The notes beneath the pieces were generated by a model. That model was not told the origin of the DNA and did not search any database. It saw only the letters and a list, made by a program, of their open reading frames with translations. Of a stretch of DNA of 64,000 nucleotides, positions 10,005-19,008 are shown piece by piece. Source of the stretch: Albidovulum sp. GTDB lineage: Bacteria > Pseudomonadota > Alphaproteobacteria > Rhodobacterales > Rhodobacteraceae. Location of the stretch: contig JAPPFL010000065.1 in the NCBI GenBank assembly GCA_028823855.1, forward strand, positions 124,001-188,000, in the 5' to 3' direction. A program made the position numbers and the translations under genes. Position 1 is the first letter of the stretch, and each line of letters opens with the position of its first letter.

Positions 10005-10483
10005 ACATGAAGAACTCGAACCGGCTGTCTGAAATCGAAATCAACGACGCGCACCTGCCTGCGCCTTCGGACGCGACGCTTCAAGAACGAAAAATCGCAA
10101 TTTTCGAATTGTTGGAATTCAACGAATTCACGTTATTGCCGCGCGGCGGGCGGGAAGCGCCGCCGGGGCCGTACAAGCTTGCGCTGTCCGTTCGTGAAGG
10201 CCGACTCGTCCTCGATGTCTCCTCGGACGCGGGAAAAGCTGCGGAATTCCATTTGTCTCTGTCGCCATTTCGGGAAGTCGTACGCGACTACTCCGCTATA
10301 TTGAATAGCTATAACGATGCCGTAAAGCGGCTGCCTCTCAGCAAAATCGAGGCGATCGACATGGGTCGGAGAGGCATTCACAACGAGGCTGCCCGCCTTC
10401 TTCAGGAAAGGCTTGAGGGAAAGATCCGGATCGACGACGAAACGGCGCGCAGGATGTTTACGCTCATATGCGCGCTGATGTGA
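10001..10483 (+). CDS. UPF0262 family protein
   Basis: 160 residues, starting at an ATG that overlaps the hisD stop. It shows the family's pattern: an N-terminal ERKIAIFELLEFNEF, then GPYKLALSVREGRLVLDV and FREVVRDYSAI-LNSYNDAV, and DMGRRGIHNEAARLLQERL near the C-terminus. UPF0262 proteins are soluble and conserved in alphaproteobacteria directly after hisD; their function is unknown. Its 3' end overlaps the phosphatase-like gene. Confidence 0.9.
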   Translation: MNMKNSNRLSEIEINDAHLPAPSDATLQERKIAIFELLEFNEFTLLPRGGREAPPGPYKLALSVREGRLVLDVSSDAGKAAEFHLSLSPFREVVRDYSAILNSYNDAVKRLPLSKIEAIDMGRRGIHNEAARLLQERLEGKIRIDDETARRMFTLICALM

Positions 10484-10950
10484 ATTCATTGAAGTCCGCT
10501 GTGTCGGGAAACATTCCAGGGTCGGTCCTTTTCGCGTGCGACTACAATGCCGTTCGTTCGCCTATAGCCGAAGGCATTATGAAAAAGCGGTACGGCACTG
10601 CGGCTTATGTCCAGTCGGCCGGAGTTAGGCAGGGATTGGAAATCGACGGCTTCGCGATAGCGGTCTGCCAAGAGATAGGAGTCGAGCTGTCTCGTCACCG
10701 TTCTCGTACCATGGACGAGATGGAGGAATGGGGCGACGATATTTCGGCATTCGAACTTGTCGTTGCGCTGTCGCCGGCGGCGCAGCGAAAGGCTTTGGAA
10801 TTCACGGCCTATTTCTCGCTAGCGGTGGAGTATTGGCCCGTTCTTGATCCGACCGGCATGGGCGAGCTACGCGCGCAAAAGCTGGAATTCTATCGCCAAA
10901 CCAGGGATCAGATAGCAGGCAAAATCGCGGAGCGGTTTGGAGAACCGTAA
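10468..10950 (+). CDS. Low-molecular-weight protein-tyrosine-phosphatase-like protein
   Basis: 160 residues. The N-terminal loop FACDYNAVRSP is the CX5RS phosphate-binding signature (C24, R30, S31) of low-molecular-weight phosphatases and related arsenate reductases. The acidic catalytic loop DPTGMGE may supply the general acid. A shorter start is possible at the GTG at 10480, which overlaps the UPF0262 stop. The gene lies in the conserved hisD-UPF0262-phosphatase-infA order. The true substrate (a phosphotyrosine protein or a small molecule) is unknown. Immediately after it the conserved order is interrupted by 2.7 kb of decayed accessory DNA. Confidence 0.85.
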   Translation: MRADVNSLKSAVSGNIPGSVLFACDYNAVRSPIAEGIMKKRYGTAAYVQSAGVRQGLEIDGFAIAVCQEIGVELSRHRSRTMDEMEEWGDDISAFELVVALSPAAQRKALEFTAYFSLAVEYWPVLDPTGMGELRAQKLEFYRQTRDQIAGKIAERFGEP

Positions 10951-11403
10951 GCTGGCTGGAAAAAGTATTGTTCGAACTGCTTCCCATTTCGGGGCAGCGC
11001 CAGCGAGAACCGCTGTTCTTGAAGTCGTCTCGGACGGAAATGTGCGAAATCTCGCTATTCAATTCGATTAGAATCCGTGTCTCGAGACAACCGTTCCATG
11101 GCACGAAAATTTAAACGAGGAAATTCTTGACTCGATGCGCGACGGCGGGAAAGAACTGATTCCAAACCAACCAATTGGTTATCGGCGGAATCGGATTTGA
11201 TTTTCGCAGTTCAGACCGCGCTTGGCAGGTGATTTGCACGATCTTCCCGGTCGTTTGGGCGAAGTATCCTCAAACATTTTCCACGACCTCCCTTGCACGC
11301 TCGGCGCTCTCGAACACTCGGCTCACGAATTATCCATGTTTTGCGCAATCGAATTTTTCGTTTCATTTACATATTTCTCTACAAGTCCGAGGCCTTACAG
11401 TAT
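10951..11403. other. Gap without recognisable gene, left edge of decayed island
   Basis: About 450 bases between the phosphatase-like gene and the IS110 remnant. No reading frame resembling a known family was seen. Probably part of the same eroded insertion. Confidence 0.35.
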
Positions 11404-11640
11404 CTACACAGCCTGCCGCTGCGCCGTTCGCTGGCTTAGTCGCCGCGGGCGTAGCAGGGCGATTTCGAGAACGACGAGCATGCGAATCACGGCGGTGGCC
11501 GCGACTTTGCGGGACAATCCCGCTTTCCTGGGCCGGTCGAATTTCGCCTTCATGTCCGAATTGTGCTGCTTTGCCGCTAGCGCGGTCTCATTGGGCACGC
11601 CCCGTTCTGTGCTTCGGCTCCCGATTCCGATAGCCCTCGG
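11404..11640 (-). mobile_element. IS110-family transposase, C-terminal remnant
   Basis: The minus-strand frame reads HNSDMKAKFDRPRKAGLSRK then VAATAVIRMLVVLEIALL. This matches the C-terminus of IS110-type DEDD transposases (…NPDMKAKFDRL.KAGKP.KVAITAVMRKLVVLANALL). Only this last part is present; the catalytic DEDD half is missing. It lies just after the hsdR remnant on the same strand, so it either was inserted there or marks a deletion junction. Non-functional. Confidence 0.65.
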
Positions 11641-11689
11641 CATGTCGGAGCGCAGGCGCTTCCGCCATAGCCGAAGCGAGCCTCATCGA

Positions 11690-12900
11690 TGATGATTGCG
11701 ATCTTCCGCCCTCGCGGCGCGTCGCCGATTTCTGCGAGAATGAGCGCGCACTTCTGGGCTATGGAGATGATGATCTTCTTGTCCAGCTCGATGAAGCGGC
11801 TCAGGTCTACCGACCGCTCGGCATGGCACGCGGTTCTGCCTATACGGCAGGATTGCCGGACGGTGTTGTTGATCGGCCGGCCGGTCACGACAACGATGGA
11901 ATCGAAAACGGTGGCGACCTTGCGCTCTAGCGAAATTGGCTGATTGGCCAGCCAAACGATGGAGCTACTCCTGCGCCTGCCTGCGGAGTCCTGAATCAGG
12001 CGGCGTTTTCCGGAACCGTGCCCGGCTGCGTCCGCCGGCAGTCTGCCTGCGACTTCGCGCTGGTGGTAGAGGAGTCGGATTTGCTTTCGCTTTTTCGGCC
12101 AGTTTTCTCGCCGCGCTTCGCAAAGACCTAGGCGTAATTCTCGAGAATATCGGTTGGTCATTCACGGACCGGCGCCTCGCGCCGCAGGCAGCTGGCCTCT
12201 GGTTCGTTCTGTTCGGGAGGAATGCCGGCGCCGTCGATCCGGTCCCAAAAATAGCGGAGGGACTAGGACGCCCCGTTTTTCAAGTGTCTACAGACGTGTG
12301 CGTCGGCCTCGTCCAATTCAAAGTGCGCAACGCATTGTCCAGGTTCGAGCGTATTTTATTGCGGGTCGCAAACCGTCCCGCATTGCTTGACTGCGTCGCG
12401 CGCAGCCAACTGGTAGGGTTGATCTTGGACTCGACTGTGATAGCGGGGAGGCCGTTGATGAAGAGCCTAGAATCCGGCGCCCGCCGCGTTTCGTCACGGC
12501 TGTAGAGAAGCTGCCGGGAATCCGTGAAGCGGTTCCGCGCGAAGCATAATTTCGCCTGTTGGTTGCAAAGAGAGTGCGTGCCATCGAACAGCGAGGCGTC
12601 GTAGGCGCCAAGCCGGAATTCGTTGCGAAGTTCGTCAATCGTGCCCCGCTTCGTGATGTCGCCTCGCAGTCGCAAGAGAAATATGCGTCGAGCGGGATCG
12701 TCCTATTCCAGCAAGGAATTCGGCGGCCTCCGGTTGGGAAGCGCGCGGAAGCGCCTTTGGCTGAACTTGATCGGCTCAATAGTCTCGTTCGCGGTCAAGT
12801 CAATTTCCGCAACTCCAGCCAATTCCTCAGTAGCCAGTCGCGGGCTCGCCAGCAACGGTCTCTTCCCTTGGCCGGGCGCCGGAGCGTCCCGTGAGCTCGG
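11690..12900 (-). pseudogene. Type I restriction enzyme R subunit (hsdR) remnant
   Basis: Fragments of HsdR lie in order on the minus strand but in several frames. At about 12870 there is ESLICTELTG (N-terminal type). At 12660-12420: KRGTIDELRNEFRLGA, then RQLLYSRDETRRAPDSRLFI and NGLPAITVESK, matching the HsdR nuclease-domain region (LFINGLP.AT.ELK). At 12050-11690: IQDSAGRRRSSSIVWLANQP, a ruined Walker A (normally HSAGSGKSNSIAWLA), then VFDSIVVVTGRPINN and RKIAIIIDEARFGYGGSA, where DEAH has become DEAR. Everything beyond the first helicase domain is missing. HsdR translocates and cuts DNA together with HsdM and HsdS; neither partner is visible. Non-functional. Limits approximate. Confidence 0.75.
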
Positions 12901-12959
12901 TGCAGATCAGCGATTCGAGCCCTTGTCCGGAAGTGACGGCCGCCACTTCACTCGATCCT

Positions 12960-13470
12960 AATCGGTGCCTCGACGACCGGGCCCGGCTGCACTGACTGGA
13001 ACCCTTGGCCAACCTTCCCGGCGCGACGGCGGACCCTTGCCAGTTCCCGAAAGCATTACGACGATGCCGATACCCCCTCTCGAAAAAACCTGCCGGTGCC
13101 GCGAACACTGGGCGGTTGTCCCCGGAACATCGTATCCCTCCCGCTCAGCCAGATCGAGCAACTCGCTGTTTTCCTTGTCCGACCCCCCCCTTCTTCGCCA
13201 GAGTATCGACGGAATGCTCCGAAAGTTGGTTCCGCAGCGGGGCTGGCGCGTCTTGGTCGAAAAGCAGCTCCAACGCGCCAGTGCTGTTCTCAATGCCTCT
13301 GCTTCGTGTTCGAGCACCGCGCGAACCCGCTCTTCTTCGACGCCCGGAAACCACTTGACGAACCCATCCATCGCGCCGCCGCCGGCCAGGTATTCGAATA
13401 GAGCTGACAGGGAAATCGAAGAGTCCGCAAGACCCGCGCTCCGCAGACTTTTCCAGGCTATTGCTCAACT
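12960..13470 (-). pseudogene. DUF433/DUF5615 toxin-antitoxin remnant
   Basis: Minus-strand pieces in different frames match a small antitoxin and a PIN-like toxin. First comes GFVKWFPGVEEERVRAVLEH, the typical C-terminus of a DUF433 antitoxin (…FP.L..E.V.A.LE.A). Then come LLFDQDAPAPLRNQLSEH, and in another frame SDKENSELLDLAEREGYDV, then RGGIGIVVMLSGT, which is the DUF5615 pattern (LFDQ..P..LR..L..H, NGELL..AE..GFDV..TTDQ, IAIVVL). The frame change between the first two falls in a run of eight C at 13183-13190. The pair lies immediately upstream of the hsdR remnant on the same strand. Non-functional as written. Confidence 0.65.
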
Positions 13471-13670
13471 GCCCGACAGGTATCCCAGTTTGTTATCTTT
13501 ATCGCCGCCTCTAGGTTTGGAATGATTTTCCTCGAAACGATTCGCGCACTCCACCGACTGGCAAGCCGCGCTTTCCGCGAGACCGCAATAATTGTTGAAA
13601 ATTTACGATTTAGGTCTTACCAATCCGATCATGCGCGAAAAAGCAGCTGAAGCAACACAAGGGAGCGATC

Positions 13671-13889
13671 ATGGCCAAGGAAGAAATGCTCGAAGTGCCG
13701 GGCGTCGTGAAAGAACTCCTGCCTAACGCGACGTTTCGGGTCGAGCTAGAAAACGGCCACCAGATAATCGCTCATACGGCAGGCAAAATGCGCAAAAACC
13801 GCATTAGGGTTTTAGCGGGCGACCGCGTTCAGGTCGAAATGACGCCTTATGACTTGACCAAGGGCCGCATCAATTACAGGTTCAAGTAG
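13671..13889 (+). CDS. infA: Translation initiation factor IF-1
   Basis: 72 residues, the standard length. The OB-fold sequence [20 protein letters not shown] and then [20 protein letters not shown] are nearly invariant in the family. IF-1 binds the ribosomal A site during initiation. It starts at ATG with GGGAGCG just upstream. Maf follows after 16 bases, so both are probably co-transcribed. The decayed island lies directly upstream, so infA may have lost the promoter it had when joined to the hisD operon and must now use one inside or after the debris. Confidence 0.98.
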   Translation: MAKEEMLEVPGVVKELLPNATFRVELENGHQIIAHTAGKMRKNRIRVLAGDRVQVEMTPYDLTKGRINYRFK

Positions 13890-13905
13890 ACCCCTAGTTC
13901 GTCTC

Positions 13906-14469
13906 GTGCTTGCTTCGGCGAGCCCGCGAAGGAAATTGCTGCTTGAGCAAGTCGGAATCGCGCCTGACGCGATTCGACCCGCGCGCATCGACGAGTCGCC
14001 GACTGCTGGCGAAACACCTCGAAATTACTGCCGCAGGATTGCTCGTGCGAAAGCTCTCTCGGTGAGAGCAGCCGATGACGAAATAATCTTGGCGGCGGAT
14101 ACGATCGTCGTGGCCGGGAGGCGAATAATTGGCAAGCCGATCGATCAAGAACAGGCGAAGTACTTTCTTCAGTTACTTTCGGGGCGGCGCCATGTCGTAA
14201 TGACAGCTGTCGCGGTTAGGCGCCGGAATCGAATTAGGGATAGGCTTGTGTCCTCGAAAGTCAAGATGAAACGGCTTAGGGACGATGAAATCGCCGACTA
14301 CCTGGCTTCGGAAGAATGGCGGGGAAAAGCCGGCGCCTACGCGATTCAGGGAAAGGCGGGCGCGTTTGTTCCGTGGATCAATGGATCGATCACGGCGGTA
14401 GTAGGGCTGCCATTGACCGAAACCGCCGCATTGCTTCGCTCTGAAGGGTATGAATTCGGTTCCAGATGA
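13906..14469 (+). CDS. maf: Maf-family nucleotide pyrophosphatase
   Basis: 187 residues starting at GTG. N-terminal [14 protein letters not shown] is the Maf signature, followed by [20 protein letters not shown] (catalytic Asp) and [16 protein letters not shown] near the C-terminus. Maf proteins hydrolyse non-canonical or canonical NTPs to NMPs and act as housecleaning enzymes. The gene is 16 bases after infA and overlaps rng by four bases (ATGA), the normal alphaproteobacterial order infA-maf-rng-yacG. Few bases separate it from infA, so no strong Shine-Dalgarno is seen and translational coupling is likely. Confidence 0.92.
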   Translation: MLASASPRRKLLLEQVGIAPDAIRPARIDESPTAGETPRNYCRRIARAKALSVRAADDEIILAADTIVVAGRRIIGKPIDQEQAKYFLQLLSGRRHVVMTAVAVRRRNRIRDRLVSSKVKMKRLRDDEIADYLASEEWRGKAGAYAIQGKAGAFVPWINGSITAVVGLPLTETAALLRSEGYEFGSR

Positions 14470-15515
14470 TGATGACGAGGCGAGTTGTAGTTGAGCGTCG
14501 CGCGGGACGCGAAATGGCGGCGCTACTGATTGACGGTGAACTAGAGGACTTCTTGATCGATCCCGTCGGCGGAAACGAATTCGCCCATGGAGCGGTTTTT
14601 CGCGCCGTCGTCGATCGCTCCCTGAAGAGCCAGGGCGGGGCGGTCGCTCGTTTGCCGGGCGGCCAAAGAGCCTTCATCAGGGGCGGGGGCGGCCTCGCAG
14701 CGGGATCAACGGCGCTCGTCCAGATTTCAAGCTACGCAGAGTCAGGCAAGGCGATTCCTGCCACTCAAAATGTTAGATTCAAACGCCGATTTGCGATTTC
14801 GGTCGTAAATCGCCCGGGAACCAACTTGGCAAGGTCGATTTCATCCACCCAAAGGCGCGCGTACTTGGCAAATTTCGCCAAGACTCTGTGCCGGGAAGCG
14901 CCGGAAAACGTCGGCCTCATTCTCAGGTCCGCGGCCGCGGACGCCGATGACGAGGAAATTGCGGCCGACATTGAACTAGTACTGGGCGAAGCCGACATTG
15001 CGCTTTCGGGCGCATCGGGCAATTCGCCGAAGATGCTGCTACCGGGTCCTAGAGCAAGCGAAATCGCGCGCAGGGATTGGTTCCGAACAAATGCACTCAA
15101 TTTATATGCGGAGGGATTCGACAACTTTGGAATCTGGGAGTTGCTTGACAAGTATCGCGGCGATAAATTCGAAATGCAGAACGGTTCTTTGATGTACATC
15201 CAGGAGACCAAGGCGATTGTAGCAGTTGACGTCAACACAGGCGGCGATCATTCGACGCGCTCCGGCCTAAAGGCGAATCTCAATGCAGCTCGAATTTTGC
15301 CTAGGATTTTGAGAATAAAAGGCTTGGGCGGTCAAATTGTTGTTGATTTCGCTCCCGCTCCCAAAAATACTCGCGATTCAATTGTCGATGCGCTTAGAAA
15401 TTCGCTCAGGCACGACCTGGTAGAGACATCGCTGGCCGGATGGACGCCGCTCGGCAATTTCGAACTGCAGCGCAAGCGATTGCGGTTTCCGTTGAGCGAG
15501 TCATGGCCGGAATGA
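14466..15515 (+). CDS. rng: Ribonuclease E/G family protein (RNase G)
   Basis: 349 residues. The catalytic-core motifs of RNase E/G are present: [15 protein letters not shown], with the metal-binding aspartate, and [14 protein letters not shown], the second metal aspartate. It is shorter than the roughly 480 residues of E. coli RNase G: the S1-like part near the N-terminus is reduced, and the zinc-link and C-terminal extension are absent. This compact form is common in the alphaproteobacterial maf-rng-yacG cluster. RNase G cuts 16S rRNA precursors and some mRNAs. The stop overlaps yacG by ATGA. Confidence 0.92.
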   Translation: MMMTRRVVVERRAGREMAALLIDGELEDFLIDPVGGNEFAHGAVFRAVVDRSLKSQGGAVARLPGGQRAFIRGGGGLAAGSTALVQISSYAESGKAIPATQNVRFKRRFAISVVNRPGTNLARSISSTQRRAYLANFAKTLCREAPENVGLILRSAAADADDEEIAADIELVLGEADIALSGASGNSPKMLLPGPRASEIARRDWFRTNALNLYAEGFDNFGIWELLDKYRGDKFEMQNGSLMYIQETKAIVAVDVNTGGDHSTRSGLKANLNAARILPRILRIKGLGGQIVVDFAPAPKNTRDSIVDALRNSLRHDLVETSLAGWTPLGNFELQRKRLRFPLSESWPE

Positions 15516-15688
15516 ATTGCCCGATCTGCGGTAAGAAGATGGTCGAGCAATTCACTCCGTTTTGCTCGAAGCGATGTTCATACGTCGATCTGAATCGCTG
15601 GCTGAAAGGCGAATACAGGATTCCCGGACCTCCCTTGGATCGCGACGAGGAATCGATGAACAACGGCGAGTCGCAGCTGGGCAACTGA
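15512..15688 (+). CDS. yacG: DNA gyrase inhibitor YacG
   Basis: A 58-residue zinc protein: [20 protein letters not shown] then [18 protein letters not shown]. The four cysteines (CX2C and CX3C) bind zinc, and the motif D-L-x-x-W-L-x-G-x-Y-x-I-P-G identifies the family. YacG binds GyrB and inhibits gyrase. The start is taken at the ATG overlapping the rng stop (15512); an in-frame ATG at 15503 would add three residues. Last gene of the murA-to-yacG block. Confidence 0.93.
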   Translation: MNCPICGKKMVEQFTPFCSKRCSYVDLNRWLKGEYRIPGPPLDRDEESMNNGESQLGN

Positions 15689-15784
15689 AAACCGATCAGG
15701 TTCCCTGAGCCAATCGAACGCTATAGACAGATACGTTGAAGCGCATTAAATAGCCTCCTGCGATTTCAGACGGTATTTGCGTCG

Positions 15785-15859
15785 GCCTGGGTAGCTCAGT
15801 GGTAGAGCAGTGGACTGAAAATCCTCGTGTCGGTGGTTCAACTCCGCCCCCAGGCACCA
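15785..15859 (+). tRNA. tRNA-Phe (GAA anticodon)
   Basis: 75 nt with encoded CCA. The acceptor stem GCCTGGG pairs with CCCAGGC, the D-arm has GTAGCTCAGTGGTAGAGC, the anticodon loop CTGAAAA gives anticodon GAA, and the T-loop is GTTCAACTC. Its position after yacG is conserved in alphaproteobacteria. Confidence 0.96.
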
Positions 15860-15864
15860 TAATT

Positions 15865-15883
15865 CCCGCTTGGCGGTTTTTTT
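15865..15883 (+). terminator. Intrinsic terminator after tRNA-Phe
   Basis: CCGC, three-base loop, GCGG, then seven T. The stem is only four (or five) pairs, but the T-run directly after tRNA-Phe fits a Rho-independent terminator. Confidence 0.55.
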
Positions 15884-16217
15884 CTAGCCGAATTGCGGCG
15901 CGGAGAATCGCCAAGTGTCGCGCAATGCGACGGGATGGGTGAATTTGCAACTGCATCGCCGCAAAAAAACTCTTGGTAAATTCTTTCTCCGATTCGGAGT
16001 CTCTAAAAATTCCCGCATAGTCTCTAATTCGAATTCAGGACACTATTAGGAGAATCGGAGTCGCGCCGACAATTGATTGCAAGCCATGTAATCGGGATAC
16101 GTACTTTGGTGCGGTCGGTCGATTCCGAGTCGGCTTTCGGAGCTCCGCGCAGGGCCGGACTAAAGTTCTTTAAAGTTTTGGCCGGCCTTGCTTCTGATTT
16201 TAATGCGATTCACTTGG
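15884..16217. other. Gap without recognisable gene
   Basis: About 330 bases between the tRNA-Phe terminator and the end of the ArsP-like gene. No family-like ORF on either strand. Confidence 0.4.
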
Positions 16218-17252
16218 CTAGGCGACCGCCGCCCACAATACTCCTCCGGCTACCGAACCAATGATCGCGAATGTCAAATAAGCAAGGAAAATTCTTGCCC
16301 GAACGAGAGCCCAAACGGCAACTGCCGCGGGAATGCAGGTTACGCTCCCTGCTAAAACGAACGCCATCGCGGCACCTTGAGACATGCCTTGCTCAAGCAT
16401 TCCGGCCACAACTGGAACGGCAGCGTATCCGTTCAGATATGCGGGGCCTCCAATTAGAGCCCCTAGCAAAACCGGACGAAGCCCTTCTCCTCCTAGTACG
16501 GAAACGACTAATTCCGTCGGAATGAAGCGAATCATCAACGCTTCCAGCAAATACGCAAGAATCATCCATTTCAGTAGAAACAGCGCGTTCGAAACTGTAC
16601 TTTCACGAAATGCTAAAATCCGCCCTTGCTCCTTCCAGAATTTCCAAAGCGGTTGCCCAGAGAATTTACTGGAATTGCAGCACGCGATCGGAATCGAAGT
16701 AGTCTTCAATGCGGAAGAAAAATAACTCGTGCGATTGAACGCCATTGTTCCGAACCCGCCCAGCAATCCGAATCCGACCGCGGCCAGGGTCTTCGCCGCT
16801 GCGAAATCGAAGCCTAGCTTGCTGGCGGTAATCATGAACATCGGCGGGTCCATGATAGGAGACGAAAGCCAGAATGCCATGACTGCCGAGAGGGGCGTGC
16901 CGGCAGCTAGCAAGGCGGCAATGAACGGAATTACTTCGCATGAACAAAACGGCGCAAGTCCGCCTAAGAGCGATGCGAAAACGACCATTTTAGCTTCATG
17001 CCCCAGGAATGCCTTGGCAACGATGGATTCGGCTCCGGAAGCCTTCAGATAGGCAACCATCGCAACCGCAACGGCGATGAATACTCCAGTATGCGCCATC
17101 GCGTCAGCTGCGAAATCAATTACCGGCAAAAATTCGGAGCTTGCGAACGTCCCTACCGAAAGCAAGACTAACGCGGATGCCGCCCAGACCGGATCGATTC
17201 GCTTGAAATTCTCGGAAAGCGGAATGAATATCTCGAAGGATTTCAGGCTCAT
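16218..17252 (-). CDS. ArsP/DUF318-type permease
   Basis: 344 residues with eight or more hydrophobic helices. The motif PFCSCEVIPF near residue 100 is the hallmark of the DUF318/ArsP permease family, and a second cysteine pair (ACCNSS) lies in the central loop. Related permeases export organoarsenicals such as methylarsenite or roxarsone; some others have unknown substrates. The start is the ATG at 17252, which overlaps the arsR stop (ATGA). Together with the adjacent ArsR-type repressor this forms a two-gene, probably metalloid-responsive operon. Confidence 0.85.
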   Translation of the reverse strand: MSLKSFEIFIPLSENFKRIDPVWAASALVLLSVGTFASSEFLPVIDFAADAMAHTGVFIAVAVAMVAYLKASGAESIVAKAFLGHEAKMVVFASLLGGLAPFCSCEVIPFIAALLAAGTPLSAVMAFWLSSPIMDPPMFMITASKLGFDFAAAKTLAAVGFGLLGGFGTMAFNRTSYFSSALKTTSIPIACCNSSKFSGQPLWKFWKEQGRILAFRESTVSNALFLLKWMILAYLLEALMIRFIPTELVVSVLGGEGLRPVLLGALIGGPAYLNGYAAVPVVAGMLEQGMSQGAAMAFVLAGSVTCIPAAVAVWALVRARIFLAYLTFAIIGSVAGGVLWAAVA

Positions 17253-17605
17253 ATTCCCGCTTTTTCCTTGCTTATGTCGGAGGGAGCTAGATTGGATTCC
17301 GTGCAGCAATTCCTGATTAGGAAGGTCGAAAGCTCTTCAATCATCCCGTATTCCGCCGCCGCGCAATGTATCGAACGACCCCGCTTTTCTTGCGATACAA
17401 GCCCCGCCTGAGTCAGAGCCTTGAGGTGATGAGTTAGCGTCGATCCTTCAATTCCGCATCGTTTCCCAAGTTCTCCGATCGTTACGCCATTCGCGCCCGC
17501 GCGAACGAGAGCGCCTAGAACGGCCAGCCGCTGTTCCGAGCCTAGCGCCGAAAACATCAACGCGGCTCTTTCATTGGACATGCCCGGGTGCGAATCGGCC
17601 TCCAT
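17249..17605 (-). CDS. ArsR-family transcriptional regulator
   Basis: 118 residues with a winged-helix domain: SEQRLAVLGALVRAGANGVT, then STLTHHLKALTQAGLVSQEK and RGRSIHCAA, as in ArsR/SmtB repressors. A vicinal cysteine pair (RNCCTES) near the C-terminus resembles the arsenite-binding CC pairs of some ArsR proteins. The protein presumably represses itself and the permease until metalloid binds; that is inferred from the family. It overlaps the permease by four bases. The start at 17605 could be later at MSNERAAL (17581). Confidence 0.88.
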   Translation of the reverse strand: MEADSHPGMSNERAALMFSALGSEQRLAVLGALVRAGANGVTIGELGKRCGIEGSTLTHHLKALTQAGLVSQEKRGRSIHCAAAEYGMIEELSTFLIRNCCTESNLAPSDISKEKAGI

Positions 17606-17814
17606 AATTCCATAATGCTAGAAATATAGAAATAATGCAATGTATCCTCTTCCGAAGCGTGCCGCTTTTTCGCTTGCCTTATTCGGGAGGAAAATTCGAG
17701 AGCGATTGCGTATATCGTTGGCGCAATTCGAATCGCGGTCGCGGTCCGGAATTTCGCCAGTTGCAATAACCTGGACTGCCGGAATCGTCCGTTTTCAATT
17801 CGCAGCCGGTTAAG

Positions 17815-18858
17815 TCAGATGCGCTCACTATTTAGCGAGGCGCCGAGTTCGGATGCCAAGCTCTTGACGATGGGACGCGCGTCGTCCGCGGTCATGCCAC
17901 GCTCTAGTCTCGAGTCGTAAAGTATTTTGAGCATCAGCTCGTCATGAACGGTAAGTAGTGCGAATTCCTCGTCGTCGTTGAAAATTGACGGCCGGGCCAT
18001 CTTGCTGTCGTTGACGAGACCAAGCGCCTGCGACATTTCTTCGTGAATGCAGGCGAGCTTCATAAGAGGCGGATGCTCGGCCTTGATCAACACGACGGCG
18101 TTCTGGATTTCGCCCTTGCGGCGATCATAAAGCGTTATGGCGCTGCAAAATTGTCGCGCCTCGCTGGTAAGATAGTCGCGAGCTACCCTTTCGGAAATAT
18201 CGGGAAGTAGGACCTGCAATTGACCGACGAAATTTAGCTGCTCGGTTTTATTCAATATCAAAACGTAATAGTTGGGCTCGCTGTCGGAAAGTTCGATATC
18301 GAGGCCAGTCAAATCGCCAAGTCGCACGGCGAATTCAGTAATGTTTTCTTTGTCCAGCGCTTGCTGCTGGGGCGAAACAGAATCGCCGAATACGATCTCG
18401 ATTCGCACCGGTTTGTTCCATTTCCTGAGAACGGACTTCACCTGCGCGGGCACAAATCGGCCGTTCCTGAACGCATGCTCGTCGTAAAATGCTTGGCGCT
18501 CGAAATTGGCAACAAGGTCGTCGACGGCGAGTGGGGCTTCCGAATAGCCGCCGTCAGTACGCAAGTAGCCTTTTGCAACAAGCCTCTTTTCAACGGCGGC
18601 ATAGTATTCCGTAAGCAATTCGCTTTCTGTCGAGGACGAATTCGAGATTGCCGGCCTAGCGTCCAGGTGCTGCGCCGTAGTTGTCCCGGTGCCGGCGCAA
18701 CCGGCCAATAGCGATGCTGCTCCTAATAATGCAACTGCCGACCCTAAATTGGATTTTTCGAATAATCCGAATCTCGGCGTTGTGCCGGCCGCCTTTGCCC
18801 ACAAATCGCGCGCGCGGTTGCGGATCTGGGCGGTAAAAGTCCTTTCAAAAAAATTCAT
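17815..18858 (-). CDS. DUF2927 family lipoprotein
   Basis: 347 residues. After a basic N-terminus there is a hydrophobic segment ending in LLAGC, a lipobox, so the protein is probably lipid-anchored after cleavage; the N-terminus before it (about 53 residues) is unusually long and the true start may be later. The C-terminal half holds CIHEEMSQALGLVNDS and then FNDDEEFALLTVHDELMLKI, the DUF2927 pattern. The HEEMSQALG stretch resembles a metalloprotease helix (HExxxxxxG). The function is unproven. Stand-alone gene facing rluB's end. Confidence 0.82.
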   Translation of the reverse strand: MNFFERTFTAQIRNRARDLWAKAAGTTPRFGLFEKSNLGSAVALLGAASLLAGCAGTGTTTAQHLDARPAISNSSSTESELLTEYYAAVEKRLVAKGYLRTDGGYSEAPLAVDDLVANFERQAFYDEHAFRNGRFVPAQVKSVLRKWNKPVRIEIVFGDSVSPQQQALDKENITEFAVRLGDLTGLDIELSDSEPNYYVLILNKTEQLNFVGQLQVLLPDISERVARDYLTSEARQFCSAITLYDRRKGEIQNAVVLIKAEHPPLMKLACIHEEMSQALGLVNDSKMARPSIFNDDEEFALLTVHDELMLKILYDSRLERGMTADDARPIVKSLASELGASLNSERI

Positions 18859-19008
18859 TGCGCCAATATCGCTTTTCTTACTGTCGAATCGAGAATTCGG
18901 CGATCGGAATCGTTAAATTCAATTTAGTCGCCTAGACCCGAATAATGAAGTACTCATGCCGTCTTTGAGAAAATTTTTGGAGTCGTTGCGCGCCGAAATC
19001 TTAAAAGC

